Source: DASTCC01 sp035711465 (lineage in GTDB: Bacteria; Acidobacteriota; Vicinamibacteria; Vicinamibacterales; SCN-69-37). From it: a stretch of 33,129 bases of DNA. Positions 1 to 10,523 of this stretch are shown here, piece after piece. The stretch is taken from assembly GCA_035711465.1 (NCBI GenBank), contig DASTCC010000030.1, positions 1 through 33,129 of the forward strand, given 5' to 3'. Below the pieces are notes generated by a model. That model did not search any database. It was given only the letters and a program-made list of their open reading frames with translations, and was not told where the DNA came from. The translations under genes and the position numbers were made by a program. The first letter of the stretch is position 1, and each line of letters opens with the position of its first letter.

Positions 1-23
1 TCACGGCACAGGATCGAATCGTT

Positions 24-29
24 TATATT
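24..29 (+). promoter_or_regulatory. possible -10 element of the TonB receptor gene
   Basis: The hexamer TATATT stands out in an otherwise GC-rich leader, 57 nt before the receptor start. It would put transcription start near position 36 and give a leader of about 50 nt carrying the ribosome site. No convincing -35 element can be judged because the window begins too close. Confidence 0.3.
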
Positions 30-86
30 AGGCCGGCCAGAACACATCGACAACCCACGGCTCCCGTTGGTTGCGGAGGAGGTCGC

Positions 87-2321
87 ATGCTCGCGGTCCG
101 GTCCGTAATCGTCCTGTCTCTCGTCGTACCGCTCGGGTTGACGACGGTCGAAGCCCGCCAGTCGCCGGCAGCTGCCGCCTCGCCGCAGGCGCCGCCGGCA
201 CAGGGGCAGAATCCGCCGAACCCGCAGAATCCGCCGCAGCCACCGCCGACGCCGCCGGAGCTGGGCTTCAAGGAAACCGTCGTGGTCTCGGCCTCCAAGA
301 CCGAACAGCAGCTCGTCGACGCGCCGGCGACGATGACCGTCATCGGTCCCCGGGCCCTCCAGGTGACGCCGGCGCACAACTACGCCGATCTGCTGCGCGT
401 CGTGCCCGGACTGAACGTCACGCAGATTTCGGCGCGCGACATCAACATCACCAGCCGCGGCGCGACCGGATCGCTCGCGAACTCGCAGCTGGCGGTGGTC
501 GACGGCCGCAGCATCTACCAGGATTTCTACGGCTTCACGATGTTCGACTTCATGCCGTCGAACCTCGACGAGATCAAGCGCATCGAAGCGATTCGCGGTC
601 CGGCGTCGGCCGTCTGGGGCGCCAACGCGCTCAACGGCGTCGTCAACGTGATCACGAAGTCGCCGCGCGAGCTGGCCGGCTCGTCGATCACGCTCGGCGT
701 CGGCACCTTCAATCGCGAAGTCGACGACGACGGCACGGGGAACGGATCGATCTTCTATCTGCAGGGCACGCACGCGCAGGCCGTGAACGAGCGCTGGTCG
801 TACAAGCTCTCGGCCGGCGGCTACACCCAGGACGGATTCGCGCGGCCGACCGGCACGATTCCGGGCGGCTCGGCGAGCTATCCGTCGTACGCCAACACCG
901 GCACGACGCAGCCGAAGTTCGATACGCGCGTCGACTACGACTTTCCCGACGGCCAGCGCAAGCTGCAGTTCTCGGGCGGCCTGGCCGGCACTGACGGCAT
1001 CATGCACACCGGCATCGGCCCGTTCGACATCGACGAAGGCACGATGCTCGGCTACTGGAAGGTCAACTACGAGAAGCAGGCGTTCCGCATCCAGGCGTTC
1101 ATGAACATCCTGAACGGGGAAGCCACCAACCTGGTGAGCATCGACACGTCCGGCAACCCCGTGCTGCTCGATTTCGATACCAAGACGTTCGACGTCGAGC
1201 TCGGCGACACGCGCGTCGTGCACGCGAAGCACGTGCTGACCTACGGCGGCAACCTTCGCTACAACGACTTCGATCTGACGATTGCGCCCGGCGAGGATTC
1301 CCGGACCGAGGGCGGCGCCTACATCCAGGATGAGTTCCTGATGCACGAGCGGGCGCGCATCGTCGCCGGCGTCCGCGTCGACAAGTTCAGCTCGATCGAC
1401 GATCCGGTGTGGTCGCCGCGTGTCGCGCTGGTGCTGAAGCCCCGTGCCGATCAATCGGTGCGGGTGTCCTACAACCGCGCGTTCCGGGCGCCGTCGCTGG
1501 TCAACAACAACCTCGACATCACCATCGCGACGCCGCTGCCGCTCAACCTGTTCCACCCGGCGTACGGCAACGCCACCTACCTGCTGCCGACCGAGGCCGT
1601 GGGCAACCCGGACCTGACCGAAGAGCACCTCGACACGTTCGAAGTCGCGTTCACGGGCAATATCCGCGACCGCGCCACGGCGTCGATCGCGTACTACTAC
1701 AACGACTTCTCCAACCAGATCTTCTTCACGCAGAGCGCCGCGTACCCGGTGGCGCCGCCGCCACCCGGGTTCCCGAGCATTCCCGGGCTGCCGGGCAGCG
1801 CCGGCCTGGTATGGGCGGGCGCCTACGCGACCGGCGTGCGCTTCCCGAGCGAGTTCACCTACCTGAACCTCGGCAAGGTCAAGAGCCAGGGCCTCGAGCT
1901 CGGCCTCAACGGCGCGCTCACCAGCGACGTCAACGCGTTCGTGTCGTACGCCTATCAGCCGGATCCGGATCCGGATTTCCCGGGCTTCACGGAAGAAGAG
2001 GCGTTGCGCGAAATCAACATCCCTTCGCATCATCTCTTCAACATCGGCGCCTCGTACGTCGGCCCCCGCGCCTTCGGATCGCTTTCGATCAATCACGCCT
2101 CGGAAGCGTTCTGGCAGGACGTGCTCGACAGCCGCTTCAGCGGCATCACCGAGCCCTACACGATGGTGAACCTCACCGTGGGGATGAAGTTCCAGAACGG
2201 CCGCTACTCCGCGGCGGTGAAGATCACCAATCTCGCCAACCAGGAGATTCAGCAGCACGTCTTCGGCGACATCATTAAGAGATCGATCGTTGGGGAGTTC
2301 AAAGTGAACTTGCCGAGATAG
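87..2321 (+). CDS. TonB-dependent outer-membrane receptor
   Basis: A 744-aa outer-membrane receptor that would import a ligand with energy from TonB-ExbBD. Residues 1-23 form a signal peptide with likely cleavage after VEA. Residues 24-58 are a Pro/Gln-rich linker. A TonB-box-like stretch KETVVVSAS lies at about 62-70 and is followed by the plug domain (DAPATMTVIG, the RGATGSLANSQLAVVDGR region, then IRGPASAVWGANALNGVVNVIT near 170-190). The rest is a beta-barrel with alternating aromatic strands and the conserved block NPDLTEEHLDTFE. The C-terminus ends FKVNLPR rather than with the usual terminal aromatic residue. The ATG at 87 is preceded by GGAGGAGG. The ligand cannot be read from sequence: no binding-protein or siderophore gene is adjacent. 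The gene is followed by an intrinsic terminator, so it is probably monocistronic. Confidence 0.93.
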   Translation: MLAVRSVIVLSLVVPLGLTTVEARQSPAAAASPQAPPAQGQNPPNPQNPPQPPPTPPELGFKETVVVSASKTEQQLVDAPATMTVIGPRALQVTPAHNYADLLRVVPGLNVTQISARDINITSRGATGSLANSQLAVVDGRSIYQDFYGFTMFDFMPSNLDEIKRIEAIRGPASAVWGANALNGVVNVITKSPRELAGSSITLGVGTFNREVDDDGTGNGSIFYLQGTHAQAVNERWSYKLSAGGYTQDGFARPTGTIPGGSASYPSYANTGTTQPKFDTRVDYDFPDGQRKLQFSGGLAGTDGIMHTGIGPFDIDEGTMLGYWKVNYEKQAFRIQAFMNILNGEATNLVSIDTSGNPVLLDFDTKTFDVELGDTRVVHAKHVLTYGGNLRYNDFDLTIAPGEDSRTEGGAYIQDEFLMHERARIVAGVRVDKFSSIDDPVWSPRVALVLKPRADQSVRVSYNRAFRAPSLVNNNLDITIATPLPLNLFHPAYGNATYLLPTEAVGNPDLTEEHLDTFEVAFTGNIRDRATASIAYYYNDFSNQIFFTQSAAYPVAPPPPGFPSIPGLPGSAGLVWAGAYATGVRFPSEFTYLNLGKVKSQGLELGLNGALTSDVNAFVSYAYQPDPDPDFPGFTEEEALREINIPSHHLFNIGASYVGPRAFGSLSINHASEAFWQDVLDSRFSGITEPYTMVNLTVGMKFQNGRYSAAVKITNLANQEIQQHVFGDIIKRSIVGEFKVNLPR

Positions 2322-2326
2322 CGGCT

Positions 2327-2425
2327 GGTGACGACGGGTGACGACGGGTGACGACGGGTGACGGCGGGTGACGGCTGGTCACGACGGGTGACGACGGGTG
2401 ACTTGGGTAACGACGGGTGACGGCG
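2327..2425. repeat. ten tandem copies of a 10-bp word (left arm)
   Basis: Ten near-identical units of consensus GGTGACGACG run head to tail directly after the receptor stop codon. Variants include GGTCAC, GGTAAC and one 9-nt unit. The last unit runs into the stem of the terminator. The reverse complement of the same word forms a second array at 2503-2583, so the two arrays can pair as a very long imperfect hairpin or cruciform. Confidence 0.9.
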
Positions 2426-2461
2426 CGCTCCCCATTCGGGGGGCGCGCCGTTTGCCTTTTT
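2420..2461 (+). terminator. intrinsic terminator after the TonB receptor
   Basis: A 14-bp stem (ACGGCGCGCTCCCC paired with GGGGGGCGCGCCGT, one T-G wobble) closes a 4-nt ATTC loop and is followed by TTGCCTTTTT. This is a textbook rho-independent terminator for the receptor gene. It sits between the two arrays of the 10-bp word. Confidence 0.8.
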
Positions 2462-2502
2462 GCGTCACAGTCGGAAAAGACGGAGAATTCCAGGGAGAGT
2501 CT

Positions 2503-2583
2503 CGTCACCCGTCGTCACCCGTCGTGACCCATCCGTCACCCGTCGTCACCTGTCGTGACCCGTCGTAACCTGTCGTTACCTGT
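2503..2583. repeat. eight tandem copies of the same 10-bp word, inverted (right arm)
   Basis: Eight units of consensus CGTCACCCGT, the reverse complement of the left-arm word, end 3 nt before the ABC exporter start codon. The last two units are CGTAACCTGT and CGTTACCTGT: the changes to A or T create TAACCT and TTACCT hexamers immediately before the gene. Confidence 0.9.
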
Positions 2584-2586
2584 CTG

Positions 2587-4392
2587 ATGTCTGACGCACC
2601 CAAAAAGAAGATCCGCTGGACTGCCGCGTGGGAAGAGGCGCGGGCGCTGATTTGGGCGCGGCGCGGCAGGCTGTCGTTCGGCCTGGCGTTGATGCTGGTC
2701 AACCGTCTCGCGGGTCTGGTGCCACCGATTCTCTCCAAGCAGCTCATCGACGACGTCATCGGCCGCGGCCAGACGCACATCCTCGGGCGGCTGGCGTGGT
2801 ATGCGGGCATTGCCACGCTGATCCAGGCGGTGACGTCGTTCGGGCTGTCGCAGATTCTCGGCGTCGCGGCGCAGAAGGCGATCACCGACATGCGCCGCCG
2901 CGTCGAGGAGCACGTGATGCGCCTGCCGGTGCGCTACTTCGACAAGACCCAGACCGGCGTGCTGATCTCGCGGGTGATGAACGACGCCGAGGGCATTCGC
3001 AATCTCGTCGGTACCGGCCTCGTCCAGCTCACGGGCAGTCTGGTCACCGCGATCCTGGCGCTCGGCATCCTGCTCTACATCAACTGGCAGCTGACGGCGA
3101 TGACGATCGTCGTGCTCGCCGCCTTCGGCGGCGCCATGGGCTACGCCTTCAAGAAGCTGCGGCCGCTGTTCCGCGAACGCGGCAAGATTCAGGCGGACGT
3201 GACCGGCCGGCTCAACCAGGCGCTCGGCGGCGTGCGCGTGGTCAAGACCTACACCGCCGAGCGGCGCGAAGATCTGGTGTTCACGAAGGGCGCGCACAAG
3301 CTGTTCCGGAACATCGCCAAGTCGATGACCGGCGTCTCGGCGACGACGGCGTTCTCGAGCGTCGTCATCGGCGCGATCAGCATCGTCATGATCCTCGTCG
3401 GCGGCAACGCGATCCTGGCCGGGACGATGACCACCGGCGACCTGTTCATGTACATCTTCCTGACCGGGTTGATGGCGATGCCGATCGTCCAGATCGCGTC
3501 GATCGGCACGCAGATCACCGAAGCCTTTGCCGGGCTCGACCGCATCCACGAAATCCTCGACACGCCGCGCGAGGACGCCGACGATGCCAACCGGGCGCCG
3601 CTCGAGGACATCAGCGGCGACATCGAGTTCGACGATGTCTCGTTCGAGTACAACCCGGGCACGCCGGTGCTGAAGCACGTCTCGTTCCGGGCGCGGGCGG
3701 GCACGACGACGGCGCTGGTCGGCTCTTCCGGATCGGGCAAGAGCACGCTCATCAGCCTGGTGATGGCGTTCAACCGGCCGACGACGGGCGTGGTCAGGGT
3801 CGACGGCCGCGACCTGATGTCATTGCGGCTGATCGAGTACCGGCGGCATCTCGGCGTCGTCCTGCAGGACAACTTCCTGTTCGACGGCACCGTCGCCGAG
3901 AACATCGCCTACGGCACGCCGCACGCGACGCGGGCCGACATCGAGCGGGTGAGCCGCATCGCCCACGCCGACGAGTTCATCCGCGGCTTCGAGAAGGGCT
4001 ACGACACGGTCGTCGGCGAGCGCGGCGTCCGGCTCTCCGGCGGCCAGCGCCAGCGCGTCGCGATTGCGCGCGCGATCCTCGCCAACCCGCGCATCCTGCT
4101 GCTCGACGAAGCGACCTCGAGCCTGGACAGCGAAAGCGAGGCCTACATCCAGGACGGGCTGCGTTCGCTGCGCCAGGGCCGCACGACCTTCGTCATCGCG
4201 CACCGCCTGTCGACCATCCGCAGCGCCGATCAGATCCTCGTGCTCGAAGGCGGCGAGATCATCGAGAGCGGGACCCACGATGCGCTCCTCGCGCAGAACG
4301 GACGATACCGCCAGCTCTACGACAAGCAGTACAACTTCGAGCGCGATCGGTTCATCAACCCGGGCGAAGAGATCGCTGCCACCGAGCGGTAG
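2587..4392 (+). CDS. ABC exporter, fused membrane and ATPase domains (MsbA-like)
   Basis: A 601-aa half-transporter that should act as a homodimer in the inner membrane and export a lipid, drug or peptide. The N-terminal 330 residues form a six-helix exporter domain with the intracellular-loop region VMRLPVRYFDKTQTGVLISRVMND. The nucleotide-binding domain follows: Walker A GSSGSGKST at 379-387, signature LSGGQRQRVAIARA from 483, Walker B ILLLDEA at 503-509, and the switch histidine H539 in AHRLST. All catalytic residues are present. The length is typical of MsbA and related exporters. The ATG at 2587 has no Shine-Dalgarno and directly follows the inverted 10-bp array, which therefore must contain or overlap the promoter. 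The substrate is not determinable. Lipid flipping is possible but the sequence alone does not prove MsbA. Confidence 0.93.
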   Translation: MSDAPKKKIRWTAAWEEARALIWARRGRLSFGLALMLVNRLAGLVPPILSKQLIDDVIGRGQTHILGRLAWYAGIATLIQAVTSFGLSQILGVAAQKAITDMRRRVEEHVMRLPVRYFDKTQTGVLISRVMNDAEGIRNLVGTGLVQLTGSLVTAILALGILLYINWQLTAMTIVVLAAFGGAMGYAFKKLRPLFRERGKIQADVTGRLNQALGGVRVVKTYTAERREDLVFTKGAHKLFRNIAKSMTGVSATTAFSSVVIGAISIVMILVGGNAILAGTMTTGDLFMYIFLTGLMAMPIVQIASIGTQITEAFAGLDRIHEILDTPREDADDANRAPLEDISGDIEFDDVSFEYNPGTPVLKHVSFRARAGTTTALVGSSGSGKSTLISLVMAFNRPTTGVVRVDGRDLMSLRLIEYRRHLGVVLQDNFLFDGTVAENIAYGTPHATRADIERVSRIAHADEFIRGFEKGYDTVVGERGVRLSGGQRQRVAIARAILANPRILLLDEATSSLDSESEAYIQDGLRSLRQGRTTFVIAHRLSTIRSADQILVLEGGEIIESGTHDALLAQNGRYRQLYDKQYNFERDRFINPGEEIAATER

Positions 4393-4436
4393 CGGCGTCG
4401 ATCCCGGACGTCGGCTGTCCGAATCCGGCCGCCGCA

Positions 4437-4469
4437 AGACTGGTCGGCGCCGTCGCCGCCAACCGGTCT
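4437..4469. terminator. imperfect hairpin after the ABC exporter
   Basis: AGACTGGTCGGCG can pair with CGCCAACCGGTCT across a 7-nt loop with one wobble and one mismatch. There is no T-tract, so this may be a weak or factor-dependent end signal, or may simply be a dyad upstream of the next promoter. Confidence 0.25.
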
Positions 4470-4491
4470 GGCCAACCGGCGCAAAGCGGCG

Positions 4492-4497
4492 TCTAAT
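4492..4497 (+). promoter_or_regulatory. -10-like TCTAAT, leaderless start of the first ADOP
   Basis: TCTAAT within GGCGTCTAAT ends 6 nt before the GTG at 4504, and there is no ribosome site between. The same word with almost the same spacing precedes both CPBP genes at 20056 and 20948. This fits a leaderless transcript starting at or near the start codon. No clear -35 element is visible. Confidence 0.5.
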
Positions 4498-4503
4498 CGG
4501 TCC

Positions 4504-6912
4504 GTGGCCGACATCCTTCTCGCGCTGCGGCGCCTTCGTCACGATGCCGGGTTCTCGGCGATCGTGCTGATCACGCTTGCCGTCGCCATCGGGGCGAACA
4601 CGGCGATGTTCACGGTCTACGACCGGCTGATTCGACGGCCGGTGACGCTGCCGGAGCCCGAAACGCTCGTCGCGGTCTGGTTCAACAACCCGCAGCGCAA
4701 CGTGCAGTCGCCGTCGATCTCCGTGCCGCGCTACAACGAGCTGCGCGCGGCGACGACGCAGTTCGCCAGCCTGGGGCTGTCGGCGTTCGACAGCTTCACG
4801 CTCACCGGCGCCGGGGACGCGGTGCAGCTGAACGGGCTGCGGGTCGACGCGGATTTCCTGCGCACGCTCGGCGTGCTGCCGGCGCGCGGCCGCAATTTCC
4901 GCGCGGAAGAGGACGTGCCCAACGGTCCCGCGGTGTGCATCCTCAGCCACGAGCTCTGGATGAGCCGCTTCGGCGGCCGTGAGAGCCTGCTGGGCGAGCG
5001 CATCACGCTGAACGGGACGTCATGGGAAGTCGTCGGCGTGATGCCGGCGCGGCTTTCGATACCGTTCGGCCAGGTGCAGGTGTTCACGCCGCGCGTCTTC
5101 GAGACCGGCGGGCTCACGGCCCAGCAGATTCAAATGGGCGCCACGTTCGCGCAGGCGATCGGGCGGCTCGCGCCGGGCGCGTCGCTCGAACGCGTGCGCG
5201 CCGACCTGGCCTCGTTCAGCGACGGCTATCGCCAGCGCCATCCCGCGAGCATCGACGCCAACAACGTCAGCGAGCCGCGCTTCTTCGTCGAGTCGCTGGT
5301 CAGCGGTCTTGCGCCGACGATGTACACGCTGCTCGGCGCGGTCGCGTGCGTGCTGCTGATCGCCTGCGCCAACGTCAGCGCGCTGTTCCTGGCGCGCCTG
5401 CTGCGCCGCCAGACCGAGATCGCGGTTCGTCTGTCGATCGGCGCGAGTCGCGGGCACATCATCCGCCAGTGCCTGATCGAGACGCTCGTGATCGCCGCGG
5501 CCGCCGGGGCGTGCGGCATGCTGATCGCGGCCGGGGCGCTCCGCGCGCTGCAGGCGCTGATCGCGACGCAAGTGCCGCCGAATACCGAGCTGACGCTGAA
5601 CTGGACGACGCTGGCGTTCGCGGTGGCGGTGACGATCGGCACGTCGCTCCTGATCGGGCTGCTGCCGTCGCTGCAGGCGTCACGCGCCAGCCTGACGTCG
5701 GTGCTCAACGACGCCGCGCGCGGCTCGTCGTCGGGGCGCGGCGGGCGACTGCGGCAGGGTCTGATCGTCGCCGAGGTTTCTCTTTCGGTGGTGCTGCTCG
5801 TCAGCGCGGTGTTGCTGCTCGTCAGCTTCGTGCGGCTGCAGCGCGAGGCGCCGGGGTTCGAGGCTCGCGGCGTCGCCAGCGCCTTCGTCGGCCTCACCGC
5901 GGACCGGTACCAGTCGCCGGCGGCACAGACCGAGTTCTTCGATCGCGTCGAGGAGGAGTTGCGGGCGCGGCCCGGAGTCGTGGACACGGCCGTCGCCTTC
6001 GGTCTGCCGCTCTCCGGCACGGCTCGCACCAGCTACGGGGTCGTCGGACAACCGCTGCCGCCGCTGCCGGAGCGGCCGCTGACGAGCTTCAACATGGTCA
6101 GCGAAGACTACTTCCGCGTGCTCTCGGTGCCGCTCGTCGAGGGTCGCGCCTTCACGACCGACGATCGTGCCGGCGGCCCGCGGGTGTGCGTGATCAACGA
6201 GACGCTGGCGCGCAAGCTCTTCGCCGGGAGGAGCCCGATCGGCCAGTCGCTGATCATCGGCCGCGACGGCACCCCGCCGGTCGCCATCGTCGGCGTGATT
6301 CGCGACGTGAAGAGCGCCGGCGTCAACCAGCCGACGCCCGACGAGGTCTACGTCCCCGCGCGTCAGCTGCCGCGGATCGGTTTGAATGTCGTCGCCAGAA
6401 CCACCGGCGACGCCAACGCGCTGCAGGCGGCGATCGGCAGCGCCGTCGCCGCCGTCGATCCGGCGCAGGCGATCGCGTTCTTTGCGACGATGGAGACGAC
6501 GCTCTCGCAGAGCCTCGGCACGCAGCAGCTGGTCGCGGCGCTGACCGCGATCTTCGGCGCGGTGGCATTCGGGCTCTCGCTGACCGGGTTGTACTCGGTG
6601 CTGGCCTACTTCGTGTCGCAGCGGACGCCGGAGATCGGCATCCGCATGGCGCTCGGCGCCAGCCGGCGGCGCGTGGTCGCCATGGTGATGCGGAGCGGAC
6701 TGCTGCTCGTCGCGATCGGGCTGGCCGTCGGACTGGCGGCATCGGCGGCAGCGGCCAGCCTGATTCGGCAGCTGCTGTTCGGCATCGATCCGCTGAACGC
6801 GATGGTCTACGCGGCCGTTGCGACGATCTTCGCGGCCATCGCGGCGCTGGCATGTCTCGGCCCATCGCTGCGGGCGTCGCGAATCGATCCGGTGAAGGCG
6901 ATCGCCCGGTAG
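4504..6912 (+). CDS. ADOP-type FtsX/MacB permease (no N-terminal prefix)
   Basis: An 802-aa inner-membrane protein of the duplicated orphan permease class common in Acidobacteriota. It starts with the first FtsX/MacB helix (residues about 15-38, LAVAIGANTAMFTVYD) and a periplasmic MacB-like domain (about 50-250). A three-helix FtsX domain with the helix IGASRGHIIRQCLIETLVIA follows near 315-395. The second copy begins near 415 with another periplasmic domain and ends with a second FtsX domain (MALGASRRRVVAMVMRSGLL, then SRIDPVKAIAR). No ATPase gene is next to it, which is normal for this class. Unlike the other two ADOPs here it lacks the soluble prefix of about 70 residues. The GTG start is chosen because it begins the helical domain just after a TCTAAT box. 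Transported substrate and partner are unknown. Confidence 0.9.
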   Translation: MADILLALRRLRHDAGFSAIVLITLAVAIGANTAMFTVYDRLIRRPVTLPEPETLVAVWFNNPQRNVQSPSISVPRYNELRAATTQFASLGLSAFDSFTLTGAGDAVQLNGLRVDADFLRTLGVLPARGRNFRAEEDVPNGPAVCILSHELWMSRFGGRESLLGERITLNGTSWEVVGVMPARLSIPFGQVQVFTPRVFETGGLTAQQIQMGATFAQAIGRLAPGASLERVRADLASFSDGYRQRHPASIDANNVSEPRFFVESLVSGLAPTMYTLLGAVACVLLIACANVSALFLARLLRRQTEIAVRLSIGASRGHIIRQCLIETLVIAAAAGACGMLIAAGALRALQALIATQVPPNTELTLNWTTLAFAVAVTIGTSLLIGLLPSLQASRASLTSVLNDAARGSSSGRGGRLRQGLIVAEVSLSVVLLVSAVLLLVSFVRLQREAPGFEARGVASAFVGLTADRYQSPAAQTEFFDRVEEELRARPGVVDTAVAFGLPLSGTARTSYGVVGQPLPPLPERPLTSFNMVSEDYFRVLSVPLVEGRAFTTDDRAGGPRVCVINETLARKLFAGRSPIGQSLIIGRDGTPPVAIVGVIRDVKSAGVNQPTPDEVYVPARQLPRIGLNVVARTTGDANALQAAIGSAVAAVDPAQAIAFFATMETTLSQSLGTQQLVAALTAIFGAVAFGLSLTGLYSVLAYFVSQRTPEIGIRMALGASRRRVVAMVMRSGLLLVAIGLAVGLAASAAAASLIRQLLFGIDPLNAMVYAAVATIFAAIAALACLGPSLRASRIDPVKAIAR

Positions 6913-6927
6913 CCTGGCCCGCGGCGA

Positions 6928-7287
6928 TTAGCGCTGGTGCCGCTTCGGATGCGATGACGCGTCGGCGTCACGCGCGGACGGGCCGCCCGGCTCGCGTCCG
7001 AACGCTCCCGCGACCTTGCGCGACGGCGGCGTCGAGCGATCCGGATAGCGGCTGCCGTCTTCTTTCTGCGCCACTGACTTGCTGCCGGCCTTGTGGGCGG
7101 TGTGGCCGTCGCGATGCCGCTCGCGCGGCTCCTCGCCGACGTCGCCGCCGGCGTCCACGGGCTCGGGCCGTCCGCCTTCGATTGGCGGATGCTCCTTGCG
7201 TTCGCGCCGTTCTTCGGCCGCCGATTCACGATTGCTGATGCCCTGACGCTCATCGCTGCGGATGGATCGTGTCGTTCGCTTGGACAT
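6928..7287 (-). CDS. small charged, probably disordered protein
   Basis: A 119-aa protein I do not recognise. It starts MSKRTTRSIRSDERQG and is very rich in Arg, Lys, Glu, Asp, Gly, Pro and Ser, with almost no hydrophobic residues, no signal peptide and no membrane segment. It should be largely unfolded. The start is supported by AAGG 6 nt before the ATG, and the codons are GC-rich at third positions. It ends 15 nt from the convergent ADOP stop. The basic N-terminus and the AHKAGSKS and SHPKRHQR basic patches could allow nucleic-acid binding, but this is a guess from composition. Small proteins of this kind are often stress related. Overlapping frames on the other strand look like composition shadows. 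Confidence 0.6.
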   Translation of the reverse strand: MSKRTTRSIRSDERQGISNRESAAEERRERKEHPPIEGGRPEPVDAGGDVGEEPRERHRDGHTAHKAGSKSVAQKEDGSRYPDRSTPPSRKVAGAFGREPGGPSARDADASSHPKRHQR

Positions 7288-7328
7288 GGTTGCCTTGGAT
7301 TCAACACCGATGCCACTTGCTGGCGGCC

Positions 7329-7476
7329 CGGGGCTCGGGACTCGGGGCTCGGGGCCTGATGTGGCGCTTCCGAAACGCTCACCGGCCTCGGCACGCCTTG
7401 GCAGCGCGCGGCCTTGATTTCCCTGGCGAGGTGATCCTCGAGCCCGCGCGGCCCCGAGCCGCGAGCCCGAGCCCCG
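7329..7476. repeat. inverted repeat with arms made of a 7-bp word
   Basis: The left arm (7329-7356) is tandem GGGGCTC-type heptamers and the right arm (7450-7476) holds the same word reverse-complemented. The arms match over about 28 bp with one mismatch and one single-base gap. About 93 nt separate them. The element fills the gap between the disordered-protein gene and the divergent PadR gene. I see no gene in the loop. Confidence 0.75.
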
Positions 7477-7503
7477 AGCCGTGGCGCAGCCACAAACTAT
7501 TTC

Positions 7504-7526
7504 CTCCCTTAGAACGTCTAAGGGAG
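7504..7526. promoter_or_regulatory. candidate PadR operator over the ribosome site
   Basis: A perfect 10-bp dyad, CTCCCTTAGA and TCTAAGGGAG around the centre ACG, ends 2 nt before the PadR ATG. Its right half contains the GGGAG ribosome site. PadR repressors commonly bind dyads in their own promoter, so autoregulation of the PadR-ADOP pair is plausible. The dyad could instead act as an RNA hairpin hiding the ribosome site. The word differs from the ATGT/ACAT motif of classical PadR sites. Confidence 0.45.
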
Positions 7527-7528
7527 AC

Positions 7529-7849
7529 ATGCCCTCCGACCAGCTGCACGGAACGCTCGACCTATTGGTCCTCAAAGCCCTCCAGCACGAGCCTCAGCAC
7601 GGCTATGGCATCGCCATCCGGCTGCAGCAGCTCTCGGCAGACGTGCTCAAGGTCGAAGAGGGATCGCTCTACCCGGCGCTCTACAGGATGGAGCAGCGCG
7701 GCTGGATCAAGTCGTCGCTGGGGCTGTCCGAAAACAACCGCCGCGCCCGCTTCTACCGGCTGACGCCGGCCGGGCGCAAACAGCTCGAGTCCGAGCTGGC
7801 GAGCTGGCGCCGGCTCTCGGGCGCGATCGCGCGGGTCATCGAGGCCTGA
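7529..7849 (+). CDS. PadR-family transcriptional regulator
   Basis: A 106-aa winged-helix regulator. The PadR core is complete: QLHGTLDLLVLKALQHEPQHGYGI for the first helices, VEEGSLYPALYRMEQRGWI for the recognition helix region, and the wing RARFYRLTPAGRKQL, followed by a C-terminal dimerisation helix (ELASWRRLSGAIARVIEA). The ATG at 7529 is chosen because GGGAG lies 3-7 nt upstream and the family normally starts with this short lead; an upstream GTG in frame at 7481 is less likely. The stop is 10 nt before an ADOP permease start, so the two are co-transcribed. PadR-ADOP pairs are a recurring arrangement in Acidobacteriota, with the regulator presumably repressing the permease operon until an unknown ligand is sensed. 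Confidence 0.93.
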   Translation: MPSDQLHGTLDLLVLKALQHEPQHGYGIAIRLQQLSADVLKVEEGSLYPALYRMEQRGWIKSSLGLSENNRRARFYRLTPAGRKQLESELASWRRLSGAIARVIEA

Positions 7850-7859
7850 TCCCACCACG

Positions 7860-10496
<2,637 letters not shown>

Positions 10497-10523
10497 CGGC
10501 TCGGTGTGAGTCCCGGAGTCGGC

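Noticed and set aside
2327..2583. Repeat arrays considered as CRISPR
   Set aside because: Units are 10 bp, directly adjacent, with no unique spacers, and no cas genes are present.
2536..3678. Long minus-strand frame over the ABC exporter
   Set aside because: Composition shadow (Asp/Arg/His-rich, no motif), and the plus-strand gene has all ABC motifs.
7093..7359. Hydrophobic plus-strand frame of 88 codons
   Set aside because: It overlaps the better supported minus-strand gene with a ribosome site, and its end runs into the heptamer array.
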